Assembly: GCA_005778405.1 (NCBI GenBank)
Contig: SXOA01000064.1
Coordinates: forward strand, 1 to 32,726
Length of the DNA stretch: 32,726 nt
Direction: 5' to 3'
Source: Planctomycetaceae bacterium
GTDB taxonomy: Bacteria; Planctomycetota; Planctomycetia; Pirellulales; Pirellulaceae
Positions 23,084 to 30,913 of this stretch are shown piece by piece. The number at the start of each line of letters is the position of its first letter. Positions within the stretch are counted from its first letter, which is position 1. The translations under genes and the position numbers were made by a program. The notes under the pieces were generated by a model that saw nothing but the letters and a program-made list of their open reading frames with translations, did no database searches and was not told where the DNA came from.

Positions 23084-26035
23084 GTGCGCAAGAAAGGTCC
23101 GTTCCCGCGCTGGCAACTCTTCGTGGGAATCGGCGTACTTGGCGTTGCACTTATCAGCGCTGCGGCATTTCTGTGGCAATGGTCTCAGCCCCCGGATCCG
23201 GCTCTCCTGGCTGCTGCCGATCTCGCGCTCCAGGACCATCGCCCCGAGGACGCTTTGCGTCTCGCCCAACGCTATCTGAAAAAGTCCCCCCAATCGGCAG
23301 CCGCCCTTTATTTGGCGGGACAGGCGGCGGATCAACTGCGGCGCAAGGACGAGGCGGTCGAAATCCTGGCCCGAGTGGACGCCGAGGACAACAGCCCCGA
23401 GGCGGTGCAATGTGCCGTTCTGGCCGGCAAAACCTGTTGGGAGCAAGGCCGGGCTCGGGATGCTGAAAAGTACTTTCGCCAGGCGCTCCGCCATGCTCCC
23501 AAAGACGTGGCGGCCAACCGTCACATGGTGAGTCTGATGTCCGTGGAAGGGCGGCGGTGGGAATCCCGGCTGTACTTGCTGGAACTTGTCAGCCATGAGC
23601 AACACACCTTCGAGGAACTGATCCTTCTGGGAGACCCGTGGCCGGACTATGAGCTCGCGGCCGAGCTGAAGCGATTCCACCAAGCGCGGCCCGAGGATCC
23701 CCTGCCACTGCTGGGACTGGCCCGAATGGCGGTTCATCGGCAGGATTTTACCCAGGCCCGCGACATGCTGCGGAAAGTAATCGCGACGGATCCCCAGTTG
23801 GTGGAGGCCCACGCCTGGCTAGGATGGACATATGTTCAAGACAGCAAGGATGCCGCCGCTCTTGCGGGCTGGCAACGAGAATTACCCGCCACGGCCTCGG
23901 AACACCCCATGGTCTGGCTGGTTCGGGGCATGGGTGCTGAGCATCTCGGCCAGAAGGAAGCGGCTGTACGCTGCTTTGGGGAGGCCTTGCAACGAGATCC
24001 GAATTATGATCTGGCGGTCTATCGGCTCTCTCGCGCGCTGGCGGCAATCCACAAAACAGACGAGGCCGAGATCGTTCGTCGACGATCCGACGTGCTTCAA
24101 TCCCTGGGGGCAACTCTCAAGAACATACATCGGGATCCAAAACAAAACCTCGAGGCATTTCGCCAGCTTGCCGAGAACATGGAAGCTCTCGGACGCCTGC
24201 GTGAAGCCTGGGCCTGGTATCAGTTGATTGCGATGGTGAATCCTGAGCAAACGTGGGCATCCACGGAAGCCGAGCGACTTGAAGTCCGATTGGCCGACGG
24301 ACCTTACCTGACATTGGCTCAGGCGCAACCAGAATTGGTCGTGGATTTTTCCAAATTTCCACTTCCCAACTGGCCCGAGTCGCTGGGCCCCGCTCTCTCC
24401 GGCCCCGTCCGGAATTCATCCTCTGCTGTTCGCTTCATCGACTCGGCCACGGCCGCGGGAATCGACTTCAGCTACTTCAATGGGGACGAGCCCGGCAACG
24501 CACGCCTCTTGGGCGTCAACGGCGGTGGCGTTGCGGTCTGGGATTATGACGGCGACCATTGGCCAGATATCTATTTCACCCAAGGTGCCGACTGGCCAGT
24601 CGATTACGCTTCCACCATGCATCGCGACCGGTTGTACCGCAATCTGGGAATTGGAAAATTCGAGGATGTCACGTTGGCTGCCGGACTGGGAGACAATTCG
24701 TATAGCCAGGGTGTATCCGTGGGGGACCTCGACAACGATGGTTTTCCTGATCTGTATCTTGCCAATTGCGGCGTGAACCGGCTGTACCACAATAATGGGG
24801 ATGGCACGTTCACCGACATCACCGGGCAGGCCGGTATTAACAACAATGAATGGACGATCAGTTGCGTCATGGCGGATCTCAACGGGGATAGCCTGCCGGA
24901 TCTCTTTGACGTGAACTATCTCGAGGGGGACTCTCTCACTCGCCGCTGCTCCACAAGACCGTGCGAACCGCATCTCTTCCCCGGACAGCAGGATCGATTG
25001 CTCTTGAACTGGGGTGACGGCACTTTTCGCGACGTGACTCGCGTTGCCGGGATCAACGGCAAAAACGGCCGCGGGATGGGAGTTGTGGCTGCAGTTTTTG
25101 CCGACTCTGGCCGGCTCAGCCTGTTCGTGGCCAATGACGGCACTCCCAACTTCCTTTACGACAACGTTACGTCCCTGGGGGACCAGATTCCCCGCTTTGC
25201 GGAAATCGGCGTCCTCGCGGGACTCGCTTACGACCGTAATGGGGTTTCGCAGGCTTGCATGGGTGTCGCCGCGGACGACGCGACAGGCGACGGTGCCATC
25301 GACCTTTTCGTCACAAACTTTTACAACGACTCAAACACTTTGTACGTCTCAGAAGTGCCCGGCAAGACCTACAGCGACCTGACGGCTGAATTCGGCCTCC
25401 GGGAGGGGAGCCTGCTGATGCTCGGTTTTGGCACGCAATTCATCGATGGCGAATTGGATGGCTGGCCCGATTTGATTCTCACCAACGGCCATGTACAGGA
25501 CCGCAGCAAGGAAGGAATCCCTTTCAAGATGCGACCGCAATATTATCGCAACCTGGCGGGCGAGACCTTCGAAGAGCTGTCTCCAAGTTCACTCGGAACC
25601 TTCTTCAAGGGGCAATACCTCGGCCGAGGGCTCGCTCGAATCGATTGGAATCGGGATGGCCGCGAGGATGTCGTGATCTCGCACATTGGTTCCCCCGCCG
25701 CGTTGTTGACCAATCAAGCCACCACGGCTGGACACTTTTTGGCGCTGCAGCTCCGCGGCACCGCCGCCAGCCGCGATGCCATCGGCGCGGTTGCGAAAGT
25801 AAAGGTTGGCGAGCGCGTCATCATTCGCCAGCTCACGGCGGGGGACGGCTACGCGGCCAGCAATCAGCGGCAGCTCATCTTTGGCCTGGGTTCCGCCGAG
25901 AAAATCGACCAACTGGAAATCCGCTGGCTGGGCGGTAAGAAGCAAACATTCACCGATGTCTCCAGCGACGCGCAGTACATTGCCATTGAAGGGCGTGAGA
26001 CGCTGGTCAAGCTCGCAGCGCCAGGCGGGCAGTAG
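23084..26035 (+). CDS. Membrane-anchored TPR / FG-GAP / ASPIC-UnbV protein (CRTAC1-like), copy 2
   Basis: 983 residues, exactly the length of copy 1 and homologous throughout without net insertion or deletion. It keeps the basic N-terminus and anchor helix (about 13-32), the TPR-like repeats, the FG-GAP blades (DYDGDHWPDIYF, DLDNDGFPDLYLAN, DLNGDSLPDLFD) and the ASPIC/UnbV tail (LALQLRGTAASRDAIGAVAKVKVG...QRQLIFGLG). The C-terminal third looks better conserved between the copies than the TPR part. That pattern would fit a constrained propeller and a diverging partner-binding region. GTG start conserved. Both copies look intact, so selection has probably kept two versions. Partner and ligand unknown. 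Confidence 0.88.
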   Translation: MRKKGPFPRWQLFVGIGVLGVALISAAAFLWQWSQPPDPALLAAADLALQDHRPEDALRLAQRYLKKSPQSAAALYLAGQAADQLRRKDEAVEILARVDAEDNSPEAVQCAVLAGKTCWEQGRARDAEKYFRQALRHAPKDVAANRHMVSLMSVEGRRWESRLYLLELVSHEQHTFEELILLGDPWPDYELAAELKRFHQARPEDPLPLLGLARMAVHRQDFTQARDMLRKVIATDPQLVEAHAWLGWTYVQDSKDAAALAGWQRELPATASEHPMVWLVRGMGAEHLGQKEAAVRCFGEALQRDPNYDLAVYRLSRALAAIHKTDEAEIVRRRSDVLQSLGATLKNIHRDPKQNLEAFRQLAENMEALGRLREAWAWYQLIAMVNPEQTWASTEAERLEVRLADGPYLTLAQAQPELVVDFSKFPLPNWPESLGPALSGPVRNSSSAVRFIDSATAAGIDFSYFNGDEPGNARLLGVNGGGVAVWDYDGDHWPDIYFTQGADWPVDYASTMHRDRLYRNLGIGKFEDVTLAAGLGDNSYSQGVSVGDLDNDGFPDLYLANCGVNRLYHNNGDGTFTDITGQAGINNNEWTISCVMADLNGDSLPDLFDVNYLEGDSLTRRCSTRPCEPHLFPGQQDRLLLNWGDGTFRDVTRVAGINGKNGRGMGVVAAVFADSGRLSLFVANDGTPNFLYDNVTSLGDQIPRFAEIGVLAGLAYDRNGVSQACMGVAADDATGDGAIDLFVTNFYNDSNTLYVSEVPGKTYSDLTAEFGLREGSLLMLGFGTQFIDGELDGWPDLILTNGHVQDRSKEGIPFKMRPQYYRNLAGETFEELSPSSLGTFFKGQYLGRGLARIDWNRDGREDVVISHIGSPAALLTNQATTAGHFLALQLRGTAASRDAIGAVAKVKVGERVIIRQLTAGDGYAASNQRQLIFGLGSAEKIDQLEIRWLGGKKQTFTDVSSDAQYIAIEGRETLVKLAAPGGQ

Positions 26036-26061
26036 GCTGGTTGGAAGCGCGCCACCCTTCT

Positions 26062-26087
26062 AACCAGCACAATCATCACCGCTGGTT
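26062..26087 (+). terminator. Conserved hairpin after copy 2
   Basis: Perfect 7-bp stem AACCAGC (26062-26068) / GCTGGTT (26081-26087) with a 12-base loop, followed by TTG. Same place and geometry as the hairpin after copy 1, so it is conserved by position as well as by pairing. Confidence 0.5.
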
Positions 26088-26191
26088 TTGACCTAGAGTT
26101 CCCTTGTTCCCGTGCGCTTGCGCGGAATTCTTCTTTCCCTTCGTTTCCTTCTGTTCCAACCAGCTCTTACGTCTTCGCTCTGGTGATCCCC

Positions 26192-27271
26192 ATGCCCTTT
26201 CGTATTGAGCTTCTTCGCCCCTCATCCCTGGCCACCAATCACAAAGAGCGGTGGAGCGAAATCCAGACCGCCGAGCCAGCGCTCGACAGTCCCTATTTTC
26301 GCCCTGAATTCACCCAGGCCGTCGCCCAGGTCCGCCGCGACGTGGAAGTGGCTGTGATCTTGGACGGGAGCGACGCCGTTGGTTTCTTCCCCTTCCAGCG
26401 TGGGCCGCTCAATATCGGCAAGCCGGTGGGAGGGAAGATGTCGGATTACCACGGCGTGATTGCTCGCGGCACCACGCAAATTGACGCCGCCGAGCTGCTC
26501 CGCGCCTGCCGCCTCGCCGGCTGGGACTTTGACCACCTCGTCACCGCCCAGACGAGTTTTGAGCCCTTCGTGACTGTCCACGGCGAGTCTCCGTATCTCG
26601 ATCTCTCTCAGGGTTTCGAATCCTATTCCGCCCAGCGTCGGGCCGCCGGCTCCGGCGAGCTCAAGGAAGTGGCCCGCAAACTCCGCAAGTGCGAGCGGGA
26701 GCAGGGAGAAATTACGTGTGAGATGGATTGTGTCGATGGGGCGCTCCTCGAAATCCTCATACACTGGAAGTCGGCGCAGTATCGCCAGAACGGACTGGCC
26801 GACATATTTGCCTTTCCTTGGACCGCGGCTCTGCTGCGAAACATCCACCGCACTCGGAATGGCAAGTTCAGCGGGCTACTGACCGTGCTGCGGCTCGGCA
26901 ACAGGCCGATCTCCATCATGTTTTCCATGCGGTCGGTTTCCGTGGTGCATTCCTGGATCTTCGCTTACGACAAAGAGCTCGCGCAGTATTCGCCGGGCTC
27001 GATCCTGCTGCTCAAGATGGCGGAAGCGGCCCAGGAGCACGGCATTTCCAAAATCGACTTGGGCAAAGGAACCGAACGCTACAAGCTGAGCCTGGGCTCG
27101 GCGGCAACGCCCGTGTGGGAAGGGACCGTCGGCCGGTCCAGCCCCGCCCTCTGGCTCCGCACCGGCTGGCGGACCGCCCGCGACTGGGTCAGCCGCTCGC
27201 CGCTGGCCGAAGTTTCCAAAGTTCCCGCCCGTGCCATCCAGCCACTTCGTGAGTGGCTGTCCCTGCACTAA
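26192..27271 (+). CDS. GNAT-family acetyltransferase, BioF2/CelD-like
   Basis: 359 residues with the double-GNAT layout of the FemAB/BioF2-like group often found in cellulose and exopolysaccharide loci. Residues about 30-90 (SPYFRPEFTQAVAQVRRDVEVAVI...VGFFPFQRG) form the first half. The second half holds RKLRKCEREQG, HWKSAQYRQNGLADIFAFPWTAALLRNI, LTVLRLGNRPISIMFSMRS and the signature YSPGSILLLKMAEAAQEHGISKIDLGKGTERYKLSLGS (about 265-305), equivalent to 'DFGRG(D/E)xYK'. Presumably acylates a sugar of the glycan in the cytosol. Start: ATG 26192 is favoured because the truncated copy at 22482 begins at the same ATG; a GTG nine bases upstream is possible. Confidence 0.82.
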   Translation: MPFRIELLRPSSLATNHKERWSEIQTAEPALDSPYFRPEFTQAVAQVRRDVEVAVILDGSDAVGFFPFQRGPLNIGKPVGGKMSDYHGVIARGTTQIDAAELLRACRLAGWDFDHLVTAQTSFEPFVTVHGESPYLDLSQGFESYSAQRRAAGSGELKEVARKLRKCEREQGEITCEMDCVDGALLEILIHWKSAQYRQNGLADIFAFPWTAALLRNIHRTRNGKFSGLLTVLRLGNRPISIMFSMRSVSVVHSWIFAYDKELAQYSPGSILLLKMAEAAQEHGISKIDLGKGTERYKLSLGSAATPVWEGTVGRSSPALWLRTGWRTARDWVSRSPLAEVSKVPARAIQPLREWLSLH

Positions 27272-27311
27272 CCGGAAGCGCCAGCGAGGGAGTGCCGTCG
27301 CAAATATCGCC

Positions 27312-28546
27312 ATGCTCTTTACCTTGAATCTCTTGTTGCTCATCGCGGCCGCAGCCGTCTGCGTCCCCCTGCTGATCTTCTGCCTGGAGGTCCTCCTCTC
27401 GCTTTTTCCCAGGCGGCAGCAGCCTGAGGTGAGCGGAAGTCTCAAATCTCAAATCTCAGATCTTCTTCCCTCGCCGTCCTCATTCCCGCTCACAACGAGT
27501 CGTCCGTCCTCGGCCGCACATTGCAAATATTGATGCCCACGCTCCCCACCGACAGCCGCGTTATTGTGGTGGCCGACAACTGCACCGACGCCACCGCGGA
27601 GATCGCCCGGCAGCACGGCGCGGAAGCTATCGAGCGGATGAGCGAGCAGCAGCGGGGGAAAGGCTTCGCTCTGCAGTTTGGCCTGGCCTACCTCGCGCAA
27701 AATCCCCCCGCAGCCGTCGTGTTCCTGGATGCCGATTGCCAGGTTGCGGAAGACGCCGTGCGGCTGCTCGGACAAACCGCTCTTGCCACCGGCCGCCCGG
27801 TTCAGGGACTCAACCTGTGCGACCCCGATCCAGCCGGCAGGCCGCTGCAAGCGGTCTCGGCGCTGGCGTTCCGCTTTAAGAATCTGGTGCGAATGACGGG
27901 CTTGTCGCGCCTGGCGGGGCTTTGTCATTTGACCGGGACCGGTATGGCCATGCCGTGGAACCTTCTGGGCAAGACCAAACTCGACGGCAATGTTGTCGAG
28001 GACATGCAGTGGGGGATCGACCTGGCGCTGGCCGGCCATCTCACGCTGTTTCTGCCGGAAGCCCGCGTGAACAGCCCGCTGCCGCAAACCCAGAAAGCGG
28101 CCAGCACCCAGCGGACGAGGTGGGAACATGGGCACCTCAGCACGTTGCTCGCGCAAGTCCCAAAACTACTGCTGTTGGCTGCACGGCATCGCCGCTGGAA
28201 CCTGTTCTGCCTGGCCCTGGACCTGGCAATCCCCCCGCTCTCGCTCTTGGTGGCGACTTACTTGGCACTGCTCGTCATCACGACTGTCGCATCGCTCGCC
28301 ACCTTGCAACTCGTACCGGCGATGCTCTTGCTTGCAGTTTCGCCTCTGTTCATCCTCGCCATTGTCGCGGGCTGGATCGTCCATTGTCGGCGGATCATTC
28401 CGTTAGGGACGTTACTCGTCGCCCCGCTCTACATCCTGCGGAAACTCCCCATCTACGGCAGCTTCGTCTGGAAGCGACAGCAGACGTGGGTCCGCACCGA
28501 GCGGAATCTAACTTCCCCCTCTTCCCTTGGGAGAGGGTCGGGGTGA
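27312..28546 (+). CDS. Processive-type glycosyltransferase family 2, frameshifted at a heptamer repeat
   Basis: Membrane GT2 of the kind that polymerises or extends a glycan. The 5' part (ATG 27312) encodes a hydrophobic anchor (LFTLNLLLLIAAAAVCVPLLIFCLEVLLSLFP). The rest, in another frame from about 27470, begins SSLAVLIPAHNESSVLG and continues VIVVADNCTD, VFLDADCQ (DXD), VVEDMQWGIDLA (ED) and TQRTRWEHG (Q-x-x-RW), then several C-terminal membrane segments. Those motifs belong to one protein. The frames are joined by a tandem heptamer at 27441-27461; a TGA at 27425-27427 precedes it in the downstream frame, so the shift must lie in this stretch. As written the protein is not produced intact. 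The last dozen codons fall in a dispersed repeat. Confidence 0.78.
27441..27461 (+). repeat. Heptanucleotide tandem repeat inside the GT2 gene
   Basis: Two copies of CTCAAAT followed by the variant CTCAGAT. Adding one 7-bp unit, or removing two, would put the anchor and catalytic segments of the glycosyltransferase in one frame with no stop between them. Gain or loss of units is the usual behaviour of such repeats. Confidence 0.8.
28516..28545. repeat. Dispersed CCCTCTCCC-type palindromic repeat
   Basis: CCCTCTTCCC (28517-28526) pairs with GGGAGAGGG (28529-28537) apart from one bulged T, followed by TCGGGGTGAGGG. Read on the minus strand it gives the peptide LTPTLSQG, a well-known by-product of a repeat scattered in many bacterial genomes. 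Here it supplies the last codons and stop of the GT2 gene. Confidence 0.6.
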
Positions 28547-28582
28547 GGGTTTTGGAATTCAGACCCTCAAGCACCCCAATCA

Positions 28583-28903
28583 CTACCCCGTGATAATCAG
28601 CGGCGCTGCGGCTGTCCCTTCCTCCTTCTCCGCCGGCTTGCGCGTCGCCCACCGCCAGCAGAGGCGGCCGATTGCCCCATTGATGCCGACGAACAGAAGG
28701 AACACGAGCAATCCAACGGAAACCGGATAGGTGACCATGCCTATGGCCAGAATCATGCCGTTGAGGATCAAATGTGGATAGAGAAACGTGGCGAACAGCG
28801 CCGTGGCCAGAGCCAGCTTTTGTGCTTTGGTGTGCCGCAGATAATGAAGGGAGAGAGCGCCGAGCAGGGTTGAAACGCCGGCCAGCAGCATGAGGAACAG
28901 CAT
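28583..28903 (-). CDS. Small membrane protein, probably 5'-truncated
   Basis: 106 residues from ATG 28903: three hydrophobic segments (LFLMLLAGVSTLLGALSL, ALATALFATFLYPHLILNGMILAIGM, YPVSVGLLVFLLFVGINGAIG) and a charged C-terminal tail. The same frame stays open for 43 more codons upstream (to 29032) and encodes another good membrane helix (WLACFAAGLGLFTLLLC) followed by a loop, but contains no ATG, GTG or TTG. The open extension ends in GAATGTCCCCTTTTCCGG, a repeat-like sequence, so the original start may have been lost to an insertion or rearrangement. No family recognised. It is convergent with the GT2 gene. Confidence 0.5.
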   Translation of the reverse strand: MLFLMLLAGVSTLLGALSLHYLRHTKAQKLALATALFATFLYPHLILNGMILAIGMVTYPVSVGLLVFLLFVGINGAIGRLCWRWATRKPAEKEEGTAAAPLIITG

Positions 28904-29184
28904 GCCAATGAGCGCGCCCTCTTGACTCGGTCCGCTTTCGCGGGGAAAGGTGATGCACAGCAGCAGCGTGAACAGCCCCAGCCCCGCCGCAAAGCAGGCC
29001 AGCCACGCCGGGGACCGGAAAAGGGGACATTCTCAGTATCAGTGAAATCGGAAAGAAACGTTGGGTAACAGTCGCCATTCACTTCATGAGTAGCTCATGA
29101 ACATGTTTCCTTTTTTCGGCCTCGAAGGGAGCTGCATTCCCAAACTTCCGAAGCGCGGGATTCCCGCCGTCCTGGCTGTTGGCT

Positions 29185-29237
29185 GCTTAGCCCCCGCGCC
29201 CACGCGGGGAAGCACCGCCTGGGGGCGGTGGCTAAGC
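29185..29237. repeat. Three-way-junction palindromic element
   Basis: Outer stem GCTTAGC (29185-29191) / GCTAAGC (29231-29237) encloses two perfect hairpins. The first is CCCCGCG-CCCA-CGCGGGG (29192-29209), the second CACCGCC-TGGG-GGCGGTG (29213-29230). All three stems are 7 bp and both loops are 4 bases; only three bases are unpaired at the junction. It resembles a dispersed structured repeat rather than a terminator. Confidence 0.75.
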
Positions 29238-29378
29238 GAAGAACCCATCGCCTTCGCCGCCAACGACCAAAACCTCCGTCCCTACGCCGGCACCCCCAAG
29301 CAAGAACTGCCTTAGTCCCTCCGAAAGGACACATCCACGCTCTCTCGCCACCCCCTCGTCCTTGGATTCCTCTCCACA

Positions 29379-29394
29379 GAGTGAGCGGACTACT
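29379..29394 (-). repeat. Shared 3'-end element (copy B) after the LptF-family gene
   Basis: On the minus strand this is AGTAGTCCGCTCACTC, identical to 13005-13020 after argG, beginning one base after the stop codon. The second arm of the palindrome (GAGAGGA) is degenerate here. Confidence 0.6.
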
Positions 29395-29395
29395 A

Positions 29396-30586
29396 TCAAT
29401 ACCGGATCACGCGCCTGATGAAGAACAGGCCGATGCCGCCGCAGATGACGTTGGCGAGCCAGACGAAGTAGGGGGGGAGAATGCCCGATTTGGCTTGGTC
29501 GATGCCGTACATCAAGAGCGGGTAGTAGCCGATGAGGATCGGGATGAAGCACATGCCAAAAGTGCTGATGTAGTCCGAGTTGCGGAAGCGGATGGCCAGC
29601 GGGGCGCCGAGCAGCACGAACGCCAGGCAACTGAAGCCGCTTGCCCAGCGCCGCCAGGGCTCGGTGCGGAGGCGGTTGAGCCGGCTGTGGGCGCCCTGGA
29701 GGTCGAGGCGTTTGTTTTCCCACGCGCCGCTGCCTAGGGCGTCGAGATCGCCGGAGAGGAGCTCGAAGGCGGCTTCGGCGGCGAGAGACTGTTGCAAGCG
29801 GAGAATTTCCTCGCGCTGGCGGTCGATTTCGCTCCCGATCTGGCTGAGGGGGAGCTGCTGGGGGGTGCCGGTCCGCTGCTCCTTGGCGGAGGCGAAGGCG
29901 AGCGGCACTTCCCGCTCCATGCTGCCAGTGTCCTTCATGACAAAACCGTCGCCGGCGTCGATTTCGTAATTGGTGAGCTTGAGAATGAGCGTTCCCCGCT
30001 CCAGGTTGGAGCGGAACTCGGCCTCCTCCGCGGTCACGGTGCAGGGGGGCATGTCGTTGTTTTGCTGGAAGTTGATTATGGGGCGGATGAGCGTCCGGCC
30101 CTGGACATCGCGGACGACGATGGAGAACCGGGGGTTGCTGTAGGACTTTTGCGAGCGGAGCAGGCGATAGGCGATTTCCTCGACGGACTGGATGACCACC
30201 CGCTGCATTCCCGTTTGGCCCCAGGAATAGGCCACGTTGTTGATCCAGACCCCCACCAGGCTGAGGACAATGGCCAGCACAAAGCCGGGCCAGAGGAGCG
30301 ACATGGGGGAGATGCCGAGCGACTTGACCGCCACCACCTCGTTGTCGGCACTTAGGCGGCCATAGACAAAGCAGACCGCGAACAGGCCCGAGGCGGGAAT
30401 GGCAAAGGCCAGGGCCATGGGGAGGGCGTACTGCATAATCTGCACAGTCGGGCCGGGCCCCAAGTTCATCTTCTGAGCTTCGGTCCCAATCAGGATGAAC
30501 AGAAAGAAGGCCGTCAGCAGGCCGAGCGTCCGCGAGAAGACCTTGAGCAAGTCCCAGGCGACGTAACGGGTGATGGTGGCTCGCAT
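29396..30586 (-). CDS. LptF/LptG-family lipopolysaccharide permease subunit
   Basis: Inner-membrane component of the ABC exporter that extracts lipopolysaccharide for transport to the outer membrane. 396 residues with the family layout: TM1 near 20-37 (LGLLTAFFLFILIGTEA), TM2-3 with ALPMALAFAIPASGLFAVCFVYGRLSADNEVVAVKSLGISPMSLLWPGFVLAIVLSL (about 55-115), a beta-jellyroll periplasmic domain (about 125-300), then three C-terminal membrane helices (ASGFSCLAFVLLGAPLAIRF to ICGGIGLFFIRRVIRY). The segment GRLSADNEVVAVKSLGIS is highly characteristic. It cannot be assigned to LptF or LptG specifically, and its usual partner is not adjacent. It implies an LPS-type outer membrane. Confidence 0.9.
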   Translation of the reverse strand: MRATITRYVAWDLLKVFSRTLGLLTAFFLFILIGTEAQKMNLGPGPTVQIMQYALPMALAFAIPASGLFAVCFVYGRLSADNEVVAVKSLGISPMSLLWPGFVLAIVLSLVGVWINNVAYSWGQTGMQRVVIQSVEEIAYRLLRSQKSYSNPRFSIVVRDVQGRTLIRPIINFQQNNDMPPCTVTAEEAEFRSNLERGTLILKLTNYEIDAGDGFVMKDTGSMEREVPLAFASAKEQRTGTPQQLPLSQIGSEIDRQREEILRLQQSLAAEAAFELLSGDLDALGSGAWENKRLDLQGAHSRLNRLRTEPWRRWASGFSCLAFVLLGAPLAIRFRNSDYISTFGMCFIPILIGYYPLLMYGIDQAKSGILPPYFVWLANVICGGIGLFFIRRVIRY

Positions 30587-30711
30587 GAACTTTAGAATCG
30601 ACGTATGTTGCCGGCCGGCATGATCTTGCCGCCGAATGTAGCAAATGGAGCGAAAGTTCCCTACGCTGATTAGAGATTTTGGTCACAGTTTAGCGGCATG
30701 GAGCAAACCAC

Positions 30712-30775
30712 GGATGTCACGGAATTCACGGATAATACAGTGTTATCCGTGAATTCCGTGAATTCCGTGACATCC
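30712..30775. repeat. Inverted pair of CCGTGAATTCCGTG-type repeats
   Basis: The 24-base left arm (30712-30735) is the exact reverse complement of the right arm (30743-30775), except that the right arm carries one extra 9-base unit, GTGAATTCC, in tandem. Seven bases separate the arms. A diverged single copy (ATCCGTGGATTTCGTG) lies at about 30831. Confidence 0.75.
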
Positions 30776-30913
30776 TTGGTTGCCCTGGTTTTCTGCCCTA
30801 AGGTTCCGGCCGACGCCGGGCCGTGCCTTATCCGTGGATTTCGTGCCATCCGTGGTTCGCAACTTCGATCCGTTAAAGTGTTACGAATTTTGCGAGCCCA
30901 AGACGCCGGTCCC

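Larger units (their letters stand above)
22982..26257 (+). repeat. Right copy of the ~3.71-kb tandem duplication
   Basis: Counterpart of 19274-22547. This copy retains the complete downstream GNAT gene, of which only the first 22 codons are represented in the left copy. Confidence 0.85.
29033..29395. other. Non-coding region with palindromic repeats
   Basis: No credible gene. Contains a 7-bp inverted repeat TCATGAG-TAG-CTCATGA (29084-29100), a three-way-junction palindrome (29185-29237) and the 16-nt 3'-end element of the LptF-family gene (29379-29394). Open frames here are shadows created by high GC. Confidence 0.6.

Noticed and set aside
27521..28546. Glycosyltransferase starting at TTG 27521 as an intact gene
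   Set aside because: This start would lack the IPAHNE nucleotide-sugar motif encoded just upstream in the same frame, so it is better read as the 3' part of a frameshifted gene.
28395..29078. 227-codon minus-strand frame containing LTPTLSQG
   Set aside because: The peptide is the known artefact of a dispersed repeat; the frame overlaps the GT2 gene and the small membrane gene without domain content.
29232..30686. 484-codon minus-strand frame overlapping the LptF-family gene
   Set aside because: Different frame from a gene with unmistakable LptF/LptG motifs; extremely Pro/Arg-rich.
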